A stretch of DNA of 64,000 nt from Candidatus Thiodiazotropha sp. (ex Epidulcina cf. delphinae). GTDB lineage: Bacteria > Pseudomonadota > Gammaproteobacteria > Chromatiales > Chromatiaceae. Below are positions 37,708 to 45,890 of this stretch, piece by piece. A model generated the notes under the pieces. It made no database searches. It worked only from the letters and a program-made list of their open reading frames with translations, and was not told the origin of the DNA. Each line of letters starts with the position of its first letter. Position 1 is the stretch's first letter. A program made the position numbers and the translations under genes. The stretch lies in the NCBI GenBank assembly GCA_025656455.1, contig JAHXHS010000016.1, positions 1-64,000 on the forward strand. Direction: 5' to 3'.

Positions 37708-37929
37708 TTGAACAAACGCAGACCTTTTCAAAAAGCCTTGATGGCGATTGCCGCCATCTCCTATCTCGCAGGCATGGGATGCGGGGTTGCCGCCTTCTAT
37801 TTCGGGAAAGGAAGCGGTGATCCCATCGCCGCCAGCCTGATGGCCAGCGTGGTGTTCTTTGCCGGGGTAGGGATTGTGCTGCAAGTCATTGGCAGCACGA
37901 ATCTTCCCAACCTGAAGATCGAAAGATAG
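37708..37929 (+). CDS. Small two-helix membrane protein
   Basis: The 73-residue product starts at a TTG with AGGA at suitable distance, five bases after metE. Two hydrophobic helices (about residues 9-31 and 40-60) flank a short GKGSGDP loop, with a basic N-terminus (MNKRRPFQK). I do not recognise a family. Cotranscription with metE is likely from the spacing, but no functional link can be claimed. Confidence 0.6.
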   Translation: MNKRRPFQKALMAIAAISYLAGMGCGVAAFYFGKGSGDPIAASLMASVVFFAGVGIVLQVIGSTNLPNLKIER

Positions 37930-37956
37930 CGATACATGCCGCAACCTGTCATGAGT

Positions 37957-38028
37957 CGTAGGTCAGGTTGACGCGGAGCGGCTACCTGACTCAATGGGGG
38001 CGTCACGTAGCTTCGCAACGTGACCTAC
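37957..38028. repeat. REP element pair, copy 3
   Basis: The first hairpin (37957-37990: GTAGGTCAGGTTGACGCG then AGCGGCTACCTGAC) is the reverse complement of the unit at 2324-2358. The second (38002-38028: GTCACGTAGCTTCGCAACGTGAC then CTAC) matches the second unit of copy 1. It lies between two convergent genes, a typical REP position. Confidence 0.8.
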
Positions 38029-38084
38029 GGGTTTCTAAAGTTTTCTAAACTCTAAATGGTTTTTCCGATCGGATCATCCTCGCA

Positions 38085-38594
38085 TCAGCGCGCCGCACAG
38101 CCAAACCCTCCCTTGTCGGGAAAAGCGCCGCAACGTACCCCGTGACTGAATCGGGCGCCCTCCAGCAACACACCGATCAAATCGACGAACTCCAGGGCAA
38201 AATCAACATCCAGATGGCTGAGGTCCGCCCAGCGCAGGTCCGCCCCCATTAAGTGTGTCTCACTGAGATCGACACCCGTCAGTCGCGATCCCTGTAGAAT
38301 CGCACCCTCAAGATGGCTCTTGGTCAGACGGGCCTGGCGAAGGTCCGCGCCTGTCAGGTCGGCATAGCGTAAATTCGCCCCACGCAGGTCGACCCCCTTC
38401 AAACCGGCCCAGCGGAGTTTTGCGCCCTTGAGTTCGACACCACTCAAATCGGCGCCTTCCAGATTGCAGCCGTTGCATTCACTCGATGTATGCAAACGTT
38501 CGAGGTCGCTCTTATCCCAGGCAGCGAGGGGGGATACGACCATCGCCAGCAGACCGGCCAGTGTCGCGATCAGTTCCCATCGGTAATCTCTCAT
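38085..38594 (-). CDS. Exported pentapeptide-repeat protein
   Basis: The ATG at 38594 follows GGGGAC; a TTG four codons earlier is less likely. The 169-residue protein has an N-terminal signal sequence or anchor (IATLAGLLAMVVSPLAAW) and then about 14 consecutive A(D/N)Lxx repeats (residues 45-140: CNLEGADLSGVELKGAKLRW and onward), which form a right-handed quadrilateral beta-helix. A cysteine-bearing entry (SSECNGC) is common in exported members. The function is unknown; the family is structural. It is a single gene, facing the REP pair. Confidence 0.85.
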   Translation of the reverse strand: MRDYRWELIATLAGLLAMVVSPLAAWDKSDLERLHTSSECNGCNLEGADLSGVELKGAKLRWAGLKGVDLRGANLRYADLTGADLRQARLTKSHLEGAILQGSRLTGVDLSETHLMGADLRWADLSHLDVDFALEFVDLIGVLLEGARFSHGVRCGAFPDKGGFGCAAR

Positions 38595-39165
38595 TGTTGT
38601 CCCCAATCGGTGGCCTCTACGGGATTTGACCTGCCCGCAGGCCCGATATCCCCATCTGAGCCGATCGACTCCCCTTCATATCCCAGGGTTTTTTGGGTTA
38701 ATCGTTCCTCGGTACACGCCGGAAATAAACGCCGTACAAGTACGCCTAATATGGTGATATTGGCGGGGTGGTAGGGCCAGGCAACGGAATGGAGCCGGGG
38801 TAGTTTTCGCGCCGCTGGGATAACCTGAAAAAAGCCTCTCTCCTGGTATGGTTTTGCCTCGACCGGCTGGCGGAGCGCGTAATTTTCGTCTATGTTAAGA
38901 GCTAATCAGCGTGAATTTCCGGCCCTCGCTTGCTGGCGGAATCGCCTTGAATAAGTTAAAGAATAATGGCAGATGAGCACAATTCAAACGCCCATATGAC
39001 CCTGGGCATTTCGGCATCCGTCAAAAAGCCCGATAACCGGGCTGGAAGGGCTTGGCCGGATTTGCCCCACAGGTCCGCCCAACGCCGCTTAGCTTCCCTA
39101 TCACAGCCGAACAACTCAAAGGCTGCCGCACTAACAACAAATCAATCCTACCCGGAGGTCATTCG
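38595..39165. other. 571-base intergenic region upstream of the TRAP transporter
   Basis: No gene is supported. A hairpin AGCCCG-ATAAC-CGGGCT (39031-39048 region) has a T run only on the minus strand, so it could end leftward transcription, but no leftward gene precedes it. The promoter of the divergent pentapeptide gene and of the transporter must lie here; I could not place a convincing -35/-10 or -24/-12. Confidence 0.5.
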
Positions 39166-40137
39166 ATGTTGATGAAACACAGATCGATACTGGTCGGCGG
39201 CATTGCCGCCCTGACCCTGTTGCTGGCTTTTGCCGGCAGCGCTAACGCCGCCAAACGCCTGGTATTCAGCGGTGGACCCGCCGGCGGCACTTTTCAGGTG
39301 GTCGCCAATGCGGTCCAGGTCTACGGACCGGTGAAAAAATCCAAGAACTTTAAGTTAAAGGCCCAATCTTCCGCCGGCTCGGTGGAAAACCTGCGTAAGG
39401 TAAACAAAGGCCGCGCCCATTTCGGGGTCGTCTATTCCGGCCATGTCTACCTGGGACGCCAAGGCAAATTGAAAAACGACACCAAGAAATACGAAGACGT
39501 ACTGGCCGTCTCCTATCTCTACGGCGCCCCAGCCCAACTGGTCACTAAAAAGGGTTCCGGCATCAAAAGCGTAAAGGACCTGAAAGGCAAGAAAGTCGGC
39601 GTCGGCAATGCCGGTTCCGGGGCCTTTGCCAACTGTGAACTGTTCTTCAGCCACATGGGGGTCTGGGACAGCGTCGAACGCAATGCCATGGGCTACAATG
39701 ACGCCGCGGCCGCCTTCGGCAACAACCAGCTCGATGCTTTCTGGCTGTTCACGGCATTCCCCAGCGGCGCGGTGATCATGGCCGCCCAGACCAATGACAT
39801 CGAACTGGTGAACGTGGGCAAGGATGCCGAGGAGAGCGGCTTCTTTGACGCATACCCCTATTTCACCAAGCTCGCCGTGCCTGCCGGCACTTACAAGGGC
39901 GTGGACAAAGACTCTCCCTCGTTCCAGGACTCCTCACTTTGGGTGGCCAATGCCAAGGTGCCTGACGATGTGGTCTACGATCTTCTCTCCATGATCTACA
40001 CGGAAGAGGGCCTGGCTCACATGCGGGCCCAGAAAAAGACCTTCAAGGAGATGGCCATCGAGACCGGAATCAACGGTATCGTAACGCCACTCCACCCAGG
40101 GGCGGAAAAGTTCTGGAAGGAGAAAGGCCTACTCTGA
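39166..40137 (+). CDS. TAXI-family TRAP transporter solute-binding protein
   Basis: This periplasmic receptor feeds the TRAP permease encoded next. The ATG at 39166 has GGAGG eight bases upstream and begins a clear signal peptide (MLMKHRSILVGGIAALTLLLAFAGSANA). The mature protein opens with KRLVFSGGPAGGTFQVVANAV, the TAXI signature, and contains SAGSVENLRKVNKGRAHFGVVYSG and LKGKKVGVGNAGSGAFANCE. The ligand is not predictable from sequence; TAXI proteins studied so far bind glutamate or related dicarboxylates, but coverage is thin. It is separated from the permease by a strong stem-loop. Confidence 0.93.
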   Translation: MLMKHRSILVGGIAALTLLLAFAGSANAAKRLVFSGGPAGGTFQVVANAVQVYGPVKKSKNFKLKAQSSAGSVENLRKVNKGRAHFGVVYSGHVYLGRQGKLKNDTKKYEDVLAVSYLYGAPAQLVTKKGSGIKSVKDLKGKKVGVGNAGSGAFANCELFFSHMGVWDSVERNAMGYNDAAAAFGNNQLDAFWLFTAFPSGAVIMAAQTNDIELVNVGKDAEESGFFDAYPYFTKLAVPAGTYKGVDKDSPSFQDSSLWVANAKVPDDVVYDLLSMIYTEEGLAHMRAQKKTFKEMAIETGINGIVTPLHPGAEKFWKEKGLL

Positions 40138-40150
40138 ATCATTCAAGCAA

Positions 40151-40188
40151 CGCCGAAACAGGGAATCTCCGAATGACCTGTTTCGGCG
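40151..40188 (+). terminator. Stem-loop between TRAP receptor and permease genes (attenuator-like)
   Basis: Perfect 12-base arms CGCCGAAACAGG and CCTGTTTCGGCG enclose a 14-base loop, followed by TACTCTTTTC. It begins 13 bases after the receptor stop. Such a partial terminator would allow much more receptor than permease to be made. Confidence 0.7.
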
Positions 40189-40198
40189 TACTCTTTTC

Positions 40199-40220
40199 TA
40201 GGGCCTGTTAACAGGCCCTA
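40199..40220. repeat. 22-base perfect palindrome before the TRAP permease gene
   Basis: TAGGGCCTGTT followed by AACAGGCCCTA is a perfect palindrome ending 16 bases before the permease ATG, immediately after the attenuator-like stem. It could be an operator or, in RNA, a hairpin close to the ribosome site. Confidence 0.65.
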
Positions 40221-40236
40221 ACTTGCGGACGTCCTG

Positions 40237-41964
40237 ATGCTCTACGAGAAACTCCATCGAATCGAGCAGGTGCTGTTCGATGCCATGGCGCTGATACTGG
40301 TGCTTTTCTACTCCTATTCGGCCGTGCTGGAACCCGTCGCCACCCAGTACCACCGCGGGATCTATATCATCATCACCTATATTCTGGTGTTCATGCTCTA
40401 CCGCACCCCCACGGCCTGGGGCCGGCTGTGGGACTACACCCTGATCGCCGCCTCGATCGCCAGCATCGGCTACTGGGTCGTCAACTTCGAGGCCATTAAT
40501 TATCGCGCCGGGGCTGAAACCGAACTGGATAAGTGGATCGCCATGGTGGGAGTGCTGATCGGCGTCGAACTGGCCCGCCGGGTGGTCGGCAGTGTATTCG
40601 TCATCATCGGCGCCATCATGTTGCTGTATGGGGTATACGGCGAATATGCCCCCGAGATGATCTCCCATGCCGGCGACACCTTTCCCGATCTCTGCACCAG
40701 CATCTTTTATAAGAGCGACGGCGTATTCGGCATTATGGCCAATGTATTGGCCACCTATATCATCCTGTTCGTGATCTTCGGCGCCTTTCTGGAGAAGAGC
40801 GGCGCCCAGCGCTTCTTCATCGATTTCCCCCTTGCCGCCGTGGGCCACAAGATCGGCGGCCCAGCCAAGGTATCGGTCATTGCCAGCGGGCTGTTCGGCT
40901 CCATCTCAGGGAGCGCCATCGCCAACACCGTATCCACCGGCGCGTTCACCATCCCGATGATGAAAAAGGCCGGTTTCCGCCCTCACGTGGCCGGCGGTAT
41001 CGAACCCGCCGCCTCGATCGGCGGCATGTTCATGCCGCCGATCATGGGCGCGGGCGGTTTCATCATGGCAGAGCTGACCGGCGTGCCCTACTCCCAGATC
41101 ATGCTGGTGGCGATCTTTCCGGCCATGATGTACTTCTTCAGTGTCTTCGTCATGGTCCACTACGAGGCCAAGCGCTTTAATATCGTGGGTGAGAAGTCCA
41201 AGGAGAGCGCCAAGGAGATCCTTAAAAAAGAGTGGTTCTACATACTGCCCCTGGTGATGATCACCATCTTCATGCTGTTGGGCTACTCACCCGGTTACTC
41301 CGCCATCCTGGGCATCGTCACCTGTATCGCCGTCAGCTGGTTCCGCAAGGACACCCGCATCGATCTTAAAGGTTTCCTGGACGCATCACGCGCGGGGGCG
41401 GAGTCGAGTTTGAAGATCGGCGCCACGGTGGGTGTGATCGGCATCATCATCGGCGTGCTCACCTACAGCGGCCTGGTGCTGACCTTTGCCGATATCGTCA
41501 TCGAACTGGCGGATGGCGAGTTGTGGCTGACCATCCTGCTGATCGCCCTGGCCTCGCTGATTCTCGGTATGGGCGTACCGGTAACCGCCGCCTATCTGAT
41601 CACCGCCGTGGTCGCGGTGCCCGCCTTGACTGAACTGGGCGTCAATCCCATTGCCGCGCACATGATCGTCTACTGGCTGTCCCAGGACTCGAACATCACC
41701 CCGCCGGTGTGCATCGCCGCTTTCGCTGGCGCAACCATCGCCAAGGCGAATATGTGGAAGACCGCGTTCACCTCCTTCAAATTCGCCAAGTTCCTCTACC
41801 TGGGTCCCTTCCTGTTCGGCTATGTGCCCGGTTTCTCCCTGAACGGCAGCACCACAGACATCGTAGTGACCTTCATATTGATTCTGTTCGGCACCTATGG
41901 CTATTCTTGGCTGCTGAGCGGCATCTGGCTGGACTGGTTCAAAAAAGCACCGGCAAAACCTTAG
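40237..41964 (+). CDS. TAXI-type TRAP transporter permease (fused small and large subunits)
   Basis: The 575-residue inner-membrane protein combines the four-helix DctQ-like part (N-terminal 150 residues) and the DctM-like transport part in one chain, as usual for TAXI systems. Landmarks are GLFGSISGSAIANTVSTGAF, IEPAASIGGMFMPPIMGAGG and SLILGMGVPVTAAYLITAV, the DctM substrate and ion path. Transport is expected to be driven by Na+ or H+ gradients. It lies downstream of the binding-protein gene and just ahead of a UspA-family gene, the same order as in teaABCD-like loci. Confidence 0.93.
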   Translation: MLYEKLHRIEQVLFDAMALILVLFYSYSAVLEPVATQYHRGIYIIITYILVFMLYRTPTAWGRLWDYTLIAASIASIGYWVVNFEAINYRAGAETELDKWIAMVGVLIGVELARRVVGSVFVIIGAIMLLYGVYGEYAPEMISHAGDTFPDLCTSIFYKSDGVFGIMANVLATYIILFVIFGAFLEKSGAQRFFIDFPLAAVGHKIGGPAKVSVIASGLFGSISGSAIANTVSTGAFTIPMMKKAGFRPHVAGGIEPAASIGGMFMPPIMGAGGFIMAELTGVPYSQIMLVAIFPAMMYFFSVFVMVHYEAKRFNIVGEKSKESAKEILKKEWFYILPLVMITIFMLLGYSPGYSAILGIVTCIAVSWFRKDTRIDLKGFLDASRAGAESSLKIGATVGVIGIIIGVLTYSGLVLTFADIVIELADGELWLTILLIALASLILGMGVPVTAAYLITAVVAVPALTELGVNPIAAHMIVYWLSQDSNITPPVCIAAFAGATIAKANMWKTAFTSFKFAKFLYLGPFLFGYVPGFSLNGSTTDIVVTFILILFGTYGYSWLLSGIWLDWFKKAPAKP

Positions 41965-41981
41965 TATAGGACACTACACAA

Positions 41982-42527
41982 GTGAGCCCCGACATGCCCA
42001 GTAATAAAAAGCTGCCCCGCATCGGCTACAAGAAGATCCTCTACACCACGGACCTTTCCGAAGAGGGGCGCCAGGCCTTCCCCCATGCCGCCAGCCTGGC
42101 CAATATCTACGGCGCGCAACTTACCGTTTTCCATGTCGTGGAGTCGCCCGAGTTCGAAAAATTTCTCGTCGGCTACATCAACGAGGAGCTGTGGGACGAG
42201 ATCAGGGCGCGTAATCTCGAGGAGGCCAGGGATATCCTGGTCCAGCGGAAACGGGAGGACACGGCGATCAAAAACAGTATCCAGCAATTATGCGAGAATA
42301 CCCTGGAGGAGAACGCATCCGCCCCCTATGTTGCCTATGAACTGGTGGTGGACCTGGGCGACCCGGGGGACCGGATCATAGAACAGGCCCACGCCGGCGG
42401 CTACGACCTGGTGGTCATCGGCAAACGCGGTCGTGGGATCATGCGCGGCGGGCTGTTGGGCGAAACCGCGCGCCGGGTGATCCGTCACTGCAAGGTGCCC
42501 GTGTTGGTGGTACCGATCACCTCATAA
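41982..42527 (+). CDS. UspA-family protein associated with the TRAP transporter
   Basis: A single universal-stress domain of about 180 residues: YKKILYTTDLSEEGRQAFPHAASLA at the start, VVDLGDPGDRIIEQA, and the ATP-loop-like VIGKRGRGIMRGGLLGET near the end. The loop has the spacing G-2x-G-9x-G but Glu where Ser/Thr normally follows the last Gly, so ATP binding may be weaker or absent. The frame starts at a GTG (41982, AGGA eleven bases upstream) or at an ATG four codons on. Closeness to the permease recalls TeaD, a Usp that regulates a TRAP transporter; a regulatory role is inferred from this. Confidence 0.85.
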   Translation: MSPDMPSNKKLPRIGYKKILYTTDLSEEGRQAFPHAASLANIYGAQLTVFHVVESPEFEKFLVGYINEELWDEIRARNLEEARDILVQRKREDTAIKNSIQQLCENTLEENASAPYVAYELVVDLGDPGDRIIEQAHAGGYDLVVIGKRGRGIMRGGLLGETARRVIRHCKVPVLVVPITS

Positions 42528-42600
42528 ACCAGGGGCAGCTCTTCCCCTATTTGAGTCAGTAAATAACGTCAAACCCATCGACTCGTTTTAAGCGGAATTT

Positions 42601-42768
42601 GTCCGCAAATGAACGCGAATAAACGCAAATTCGTCTTCCATGATCTTATGCCGCAGCCTTAGCCCGAACGTTTCACCCAGGAACTTGACCGTCGCACCAA
42701 GCTCATTGTCCAGGGACCGATAGGGTGAAAGGCATCCTATTTGCGTTCATTCGCGTTCATTTGCGGAC
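42601..42768. repeat. Dispersed repeat, copies 4 and 5 as an inverted pair around 108 bases
   Basis: 42601-42630 (GTCCGCAAATGAACGCGAAT continuing to AAACGCAAAT) and 42739-42768 (its reverse complement, one base different) flank a 108-base stretch with no good gene. The layout is that of a small palindromic element with 30-base terminal inverted repeats. Confidence 0.7.
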
Positions 42769-42810
42769 CCATCATGCTGGATCTTATCAGCGCGCCTTTC
42801 AAACGATAAA

Positions 42811-44526
42811 TCAGGATGCCGCGCGCTTCGAACCACTCTGGAAAGACGCCATTTCGAGGATGTCCCGAATCGACTCGGCCGAATGGCGAATGGCATTGAT
42901 GACACTCTCCGCTTCACCCTTGGGACCTTTATCCAGCAGTCGCTCTGCCTTCTCTACAACCCCGCTGTTGAGCCGGGAGATCTCCCGGTACTGTTCAGCA
43001 AGCAGTTCACGCCTGGACTGGATCGCGCCGCGCAGCTCCTTTTGCGCATCCACGAGCGCTTCACTGGATTTTGTATCTCCCGCCGATTCCGCCATCATCG
43101 CCTGTTCAAGCCCCTCACAAGCTTCGGCCTCCTGCATCGACATCTTCCACCAGGCGATAAAACGCGCCTTGTGATCCGCCATGGTGTTGACCGATTCCGC
43201 CATGGCATTGACCTCATCCCGCCCGTCAGGGACAAAGGGCATGCGATCCGCCGACTCCTCATAGGCCAGTTGATCCAGCAGCATCGCCATGCTTCGCAAC
43301 GGATGGACGATGCGCAAGGTGATGGTCACGGCGAAGAATACGCCCAGCAGGCTGGCTGCGGCGACAATCCACAACATGAGACGCTCATCCGCCCGGGTAG
43401 AGGCGGTGATATCAATCGCCATCTGATGCATCATCCGGTTGGCGCTGGCGACATTCTCTTCCACCAGGCGTGCTATTTCGGATACCGCCTGGCGCATCTC
43501 CTCAGTCAATCGATCGATACGTCTGTTCTGCTCCACCAGGGCCAGAAAATCCCTTTGATAGTTATCCATCAAACGCGTCAAACGGGCCTTCTCTTGCGCG
43601 GCTATCATCGATGCATCGACCTGGGTGTGGATGCGATCAAGCTCTTCCTGGGCCAGTTGCACATATTTTTCATCGCCCCGTAACAGGTAGTCCTTTTCCC
43701 GTCTTCTGAGCTGAAGAATGTTGTGCTCCAGGTCCGGCACATAGTGTGCGTTGAGAAGCGCCTCAAGCCGGTGCGCCGCTTGCCGGAAGGGTCCCTTTCC
43801 GCCATCGACGTCCCGCGCGGCTAACACCTCGTCCGCATAGGCCTCGAAGGCCTCTCGATAGGCCCCGATTTCCAGGAGAAAAAGCGCTTGGGCATCCGCC
43901 TCGAGCTCAGAATCGGCGACCCTCTCCTTGAACGCCTCGATCAGACTCAGGACCCGGGTTCGGTATTGCGCTTCGCGCCTGAGACCCAGGTCCTTTTCGC
44001 CACGCCGGATCTGCAGCAGTTGCATATAGAGGCGCCCAACCTTGTAACGGCCCGCCATCGCTTCCAATTCGTGGACCGCTTCACGGAAAGCGCCCTGCAA
44101 TCCGGCATTGTGGTCCAAGCCTTTTATTCGCCAGGCATCGACGATCATCAAAAAACGCTGATGATAGGCATTGGTGAGTTCCACGAACCGCGCCGCGGTC
44201 TGGGTCGCTTGTCCATCGATCCCGCCAAGCTCCTCGGCATCCCGTAGAACGGCCTTCACCTGTCGATCGACCTCCTCCACGGACATCTCGCCCCGATGGA
44301 TGAGGAAGTCCCTCTCCGCAAGCCGCGCCTCCAGCATGCTGTTCTCGATTGCCAGCGCATGACTCTTCTTCGCCCCAAAGACATCCAGGAGACGTTGGTA
44401 ATCGGCCAGCGACTGCCGCAGGGTGTCGTGGTACTGCCAAATCACCCCGAGAAAGAGCAAGCCGACAAGCCCGAAACCGAATCCGATCTTCTCGCCAATA
44501 CGTAATTTTCCGGCAAGTATGCTCAT
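42811..44526 (-). CDS. HBM-type membrane sensor with HAMP but no recognised output domain
   Basis: I start at the ATG at 44526 (AAGGGG upstream). The 571-residue protein has a membrane helix (about 13-31) and a large periplasmic helical bimodular (HBM-like) ligand region of about 330 residues, recognisable by repeated motifs of the type ARLAERDFLIHRG, RRGEKDLGLRRE and LRRREKDYLLRGDEKYVQ. A second helix follows (LWIVAAASLLGVFFAVTITL) and a HAMP segment (RIVHPLRSMAMLLDQLA). After HAMP comes only a helical tail of about 150 residues (MADHKARFIAWW, LRGAIQSRRELLAEQYREI) with no chemotaxis tip, kinase or GGDEF motif. It is a sensor with unknown output or a truncated receptor. It appears to be a single gene. 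Confidence 0.8.
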   Translation of the reverse strand: MSILAGKLRIGEKIGFGFGLVGLLFLGVIWQYHDTLRQSLADYQRLLDVFGAKKSHALAIENSMLEARLAERDFLIHRGEMSVEEVDRQVKAVLRDAEELGGIDGQATQTAARFVELTNAYHQRFLMIVDAWRIKGLDHNAGLQGAFREAVHELEAMAGRYKVGRLYMQLLQIRRGEKDLGLRREAQYRTRVLSLIEAFKERVADSELEADAQALFLLEIGAYREAFEAYADEVLAARDVDGGKGPFRQAAHRLEALLNAHYVPDLEHNILQLRRREKDYLLRGDEKYVQLAQEELDRIHTQVDASMIAAQEKARLTRLMDNYQRDFLALVEQNRRIDRLTEEMRQAVSEIARLVEENVASANRMMHQMAIDITASTRADERLMLWIVAAASLLGVFFAVTITLRIVHPLRSMAMLLDQLAYEESADRMPFVPDGRDEVNAMAESVNTMADHKARFIAWWKMSMQEAEACEGLEQAMMAESAGDTKSSEALVDAQKELRGAIQSRRELLAEQYREISRLNSGVVEKAERLLDKGPKGEAESVINAIRHSAESIRDILEMASFQSGSKRAAS

Positions 44527-44773
44527 TCCTCGCCCCTTGCATTGTTGGGTTAGTGAGAATTTGCTCCTTCTCCAACATAACAACCGTTTATGACAGTACT
44601 GTTACAGTCCCCAGGCCGTGGGCAAAGACCTGACCAACCGAGCGGTCAGGGGCTGTCTCTGCTTACAGCGTCCCTGGCTGGAAGTCGTAATTCCCTGAAG
44701 CAAACCGGTGGTCCGGTCATTATCGATCAGCTAAAATCTGTATTTAACCCCGCCATGGCGGAATTTCAACCTG

Positions 44774-45760
44774 ATGAGGAAACCCAACGTGTTTCGCAAA
44801 GAGCTCAAAGTCCTGGATTGCACCATTCGAGACGGTGGATTGATCAACAACTACCATTTCACCGACGACTTCGTGAAAGCGGTCTACCAAGCGGCTTGCG
44901 ATTCCGGGGTGGACATCATCGAACTGGGCAAGAGGCTCGCGGTAAGCGAAACGTATCCCCGGGAGAAGTTCGGCAAGTGGAACTTCTGCGATGACGATGA
45001 CCTTAAAATGATCATCGACTCCCATGCGTGTGAAAACAGCCCCTTGGTGGCGGTGATGTTCGACATCGGCCGGGTCGACGTCAACAGCCTGAAGCCGCGT
45101 GACCAGAGTCCCTTCGACATGGCCCGGGTGGCCTGTTACGTGCCCGACATCGACAAAGGGCTGGATCTGGTCAAGCGCTCCAAGGACATGGGTTACGAGA
45201 CCACCATCAACATCATGGCCTGCTCCGCCGCCATCCGCACCGAACTGATCGAAGCTCTGAACCAAGTGGAGGAGACCCCGGAACTCGACTACCTCTATCT
45301 GGTCGACAGCTACGGCGCCTTCTACTCAGAGCAAGTCACCGACTATCTGAACCTGTATAAGAAATACGCCCCGAGCAAGGAGCTGGGATTTCACGCCCAC
45401 AACAACCAGCAGTTGGCCTTCGCCAATACACAGCAGGCGATTATCGACGGGGTCAATCTATTGGATGCCACGGTCAACGGCATCGGCCGCGGTGCAGGCA
45501 ACTGCAATCTGGAGTTGCTGCTCAACTTCCTCAAGAATCCCAAGTTCGATGTAGGGCCTGTTTACAAGGCCATACAGGATGTTTTCGTTCCCCTGCGCAA
45601 AGAGATCGAGTGGGGTTTCAACGATATCTACGGCATCAGCGGGCATCTCAACCAGCACCCCCGCGCCGCCATGAAGTTGCGCGCGGACAAGGAACAGCGC
45701 GACCACTGTTACGATTTTCTGATTGAATCGAGTCGCCTCGACGACGGCATCATCTCCTGA
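44774..45760 (+). CDS. DRE-TIM metallolyase superfamily aldolase, substrate unknown
   Basis: The 328-residue protein has the DRE-TIM barrel signature LDCTIRDGG (residues 14-22) with metal-binding Asp, and the paired histidines in LGFHAHNNQQLAFANT near 205. GIGRGAGNCNLELLL resembles the conserved loop of HMG-CoA lyase and 4-hydroxy-2-oxovalerate aldolase relatives. It lacks the C-terminal communication domain of DmpG-type aldolases and the regulatory domain of isopropylmalate or citramalate synthases, so an unassigned aldolase is the safest call. It has no pathway neighbour. The start has only a weak ribosome site. Confidence 0.8.
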   Translation: MRKPNVFRKELKVLDCTIRDGGLINNYHFTDDFVKAVYQAACDSGVDIIELGKRLAVSETYPREKFGKWNFCDDDDLKMIIDSHACENSPLVAVMFDIGRVDVNSLKPRDQSPFDMARVACYVPDIDKGLDLVKRSKDMGYETTINIMACSAAIRTELIEALNQVEETPELDYLYLVDSYGAFYSEQVTDYLNLYKKYAPSKELGFHAHNNQQLAFANTQQAIIDGVNLLDATVNGIGRGAGNCNLELLLNFLKNPKFDVGPVYKAIQDVFVPLRKEIEWGFNDIYGISGHLNQHPRAAMKLRADKEQRDHCYDFLIESSRLDDGIIS

Positions 45761-45793
45761 TCGAATCCTTCTAGTGATATTGTCGAGTTCAAT

Positions 45794-45866
45794 CGTAGGT
45801 CAGGTTGACGCGGAGCGGCTACCTGACTCAAGGGGGGGTGTCACGTAGCTGCGCAACGTGGCCTAC
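45794..45866. repeat. REP element pair, copy 4
   Basis: GTAGGTCAGGTTGACGCG with AGCGGCTACCTGACTC (45794-45828) and GTCACGTAGCTGCGCAACGTG with GCCTAC (about 45839-45866) repeat the pair at 37957-38028 almost exactly, separated by a G-rich spacer (AAGGGGGGG). Confidence 0.8.
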
Positions 45867-45890
45867 GGGTTTTTAAACATTTAAACCGCA

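Noticed and set aside
39027-39050. Terminator hairpin AGCCCG/CGGGCT
   Set aside because: The T run is on the minus strand, where no gene precedes it; it is mentioned only as a hairpin of the intergenic region.
42631-42738. Possible coding remnant between the inverted repeats
   Set aside because: A short leftward translation can be read but matches no family I can name with confidence, so it is not annotated as a gene.
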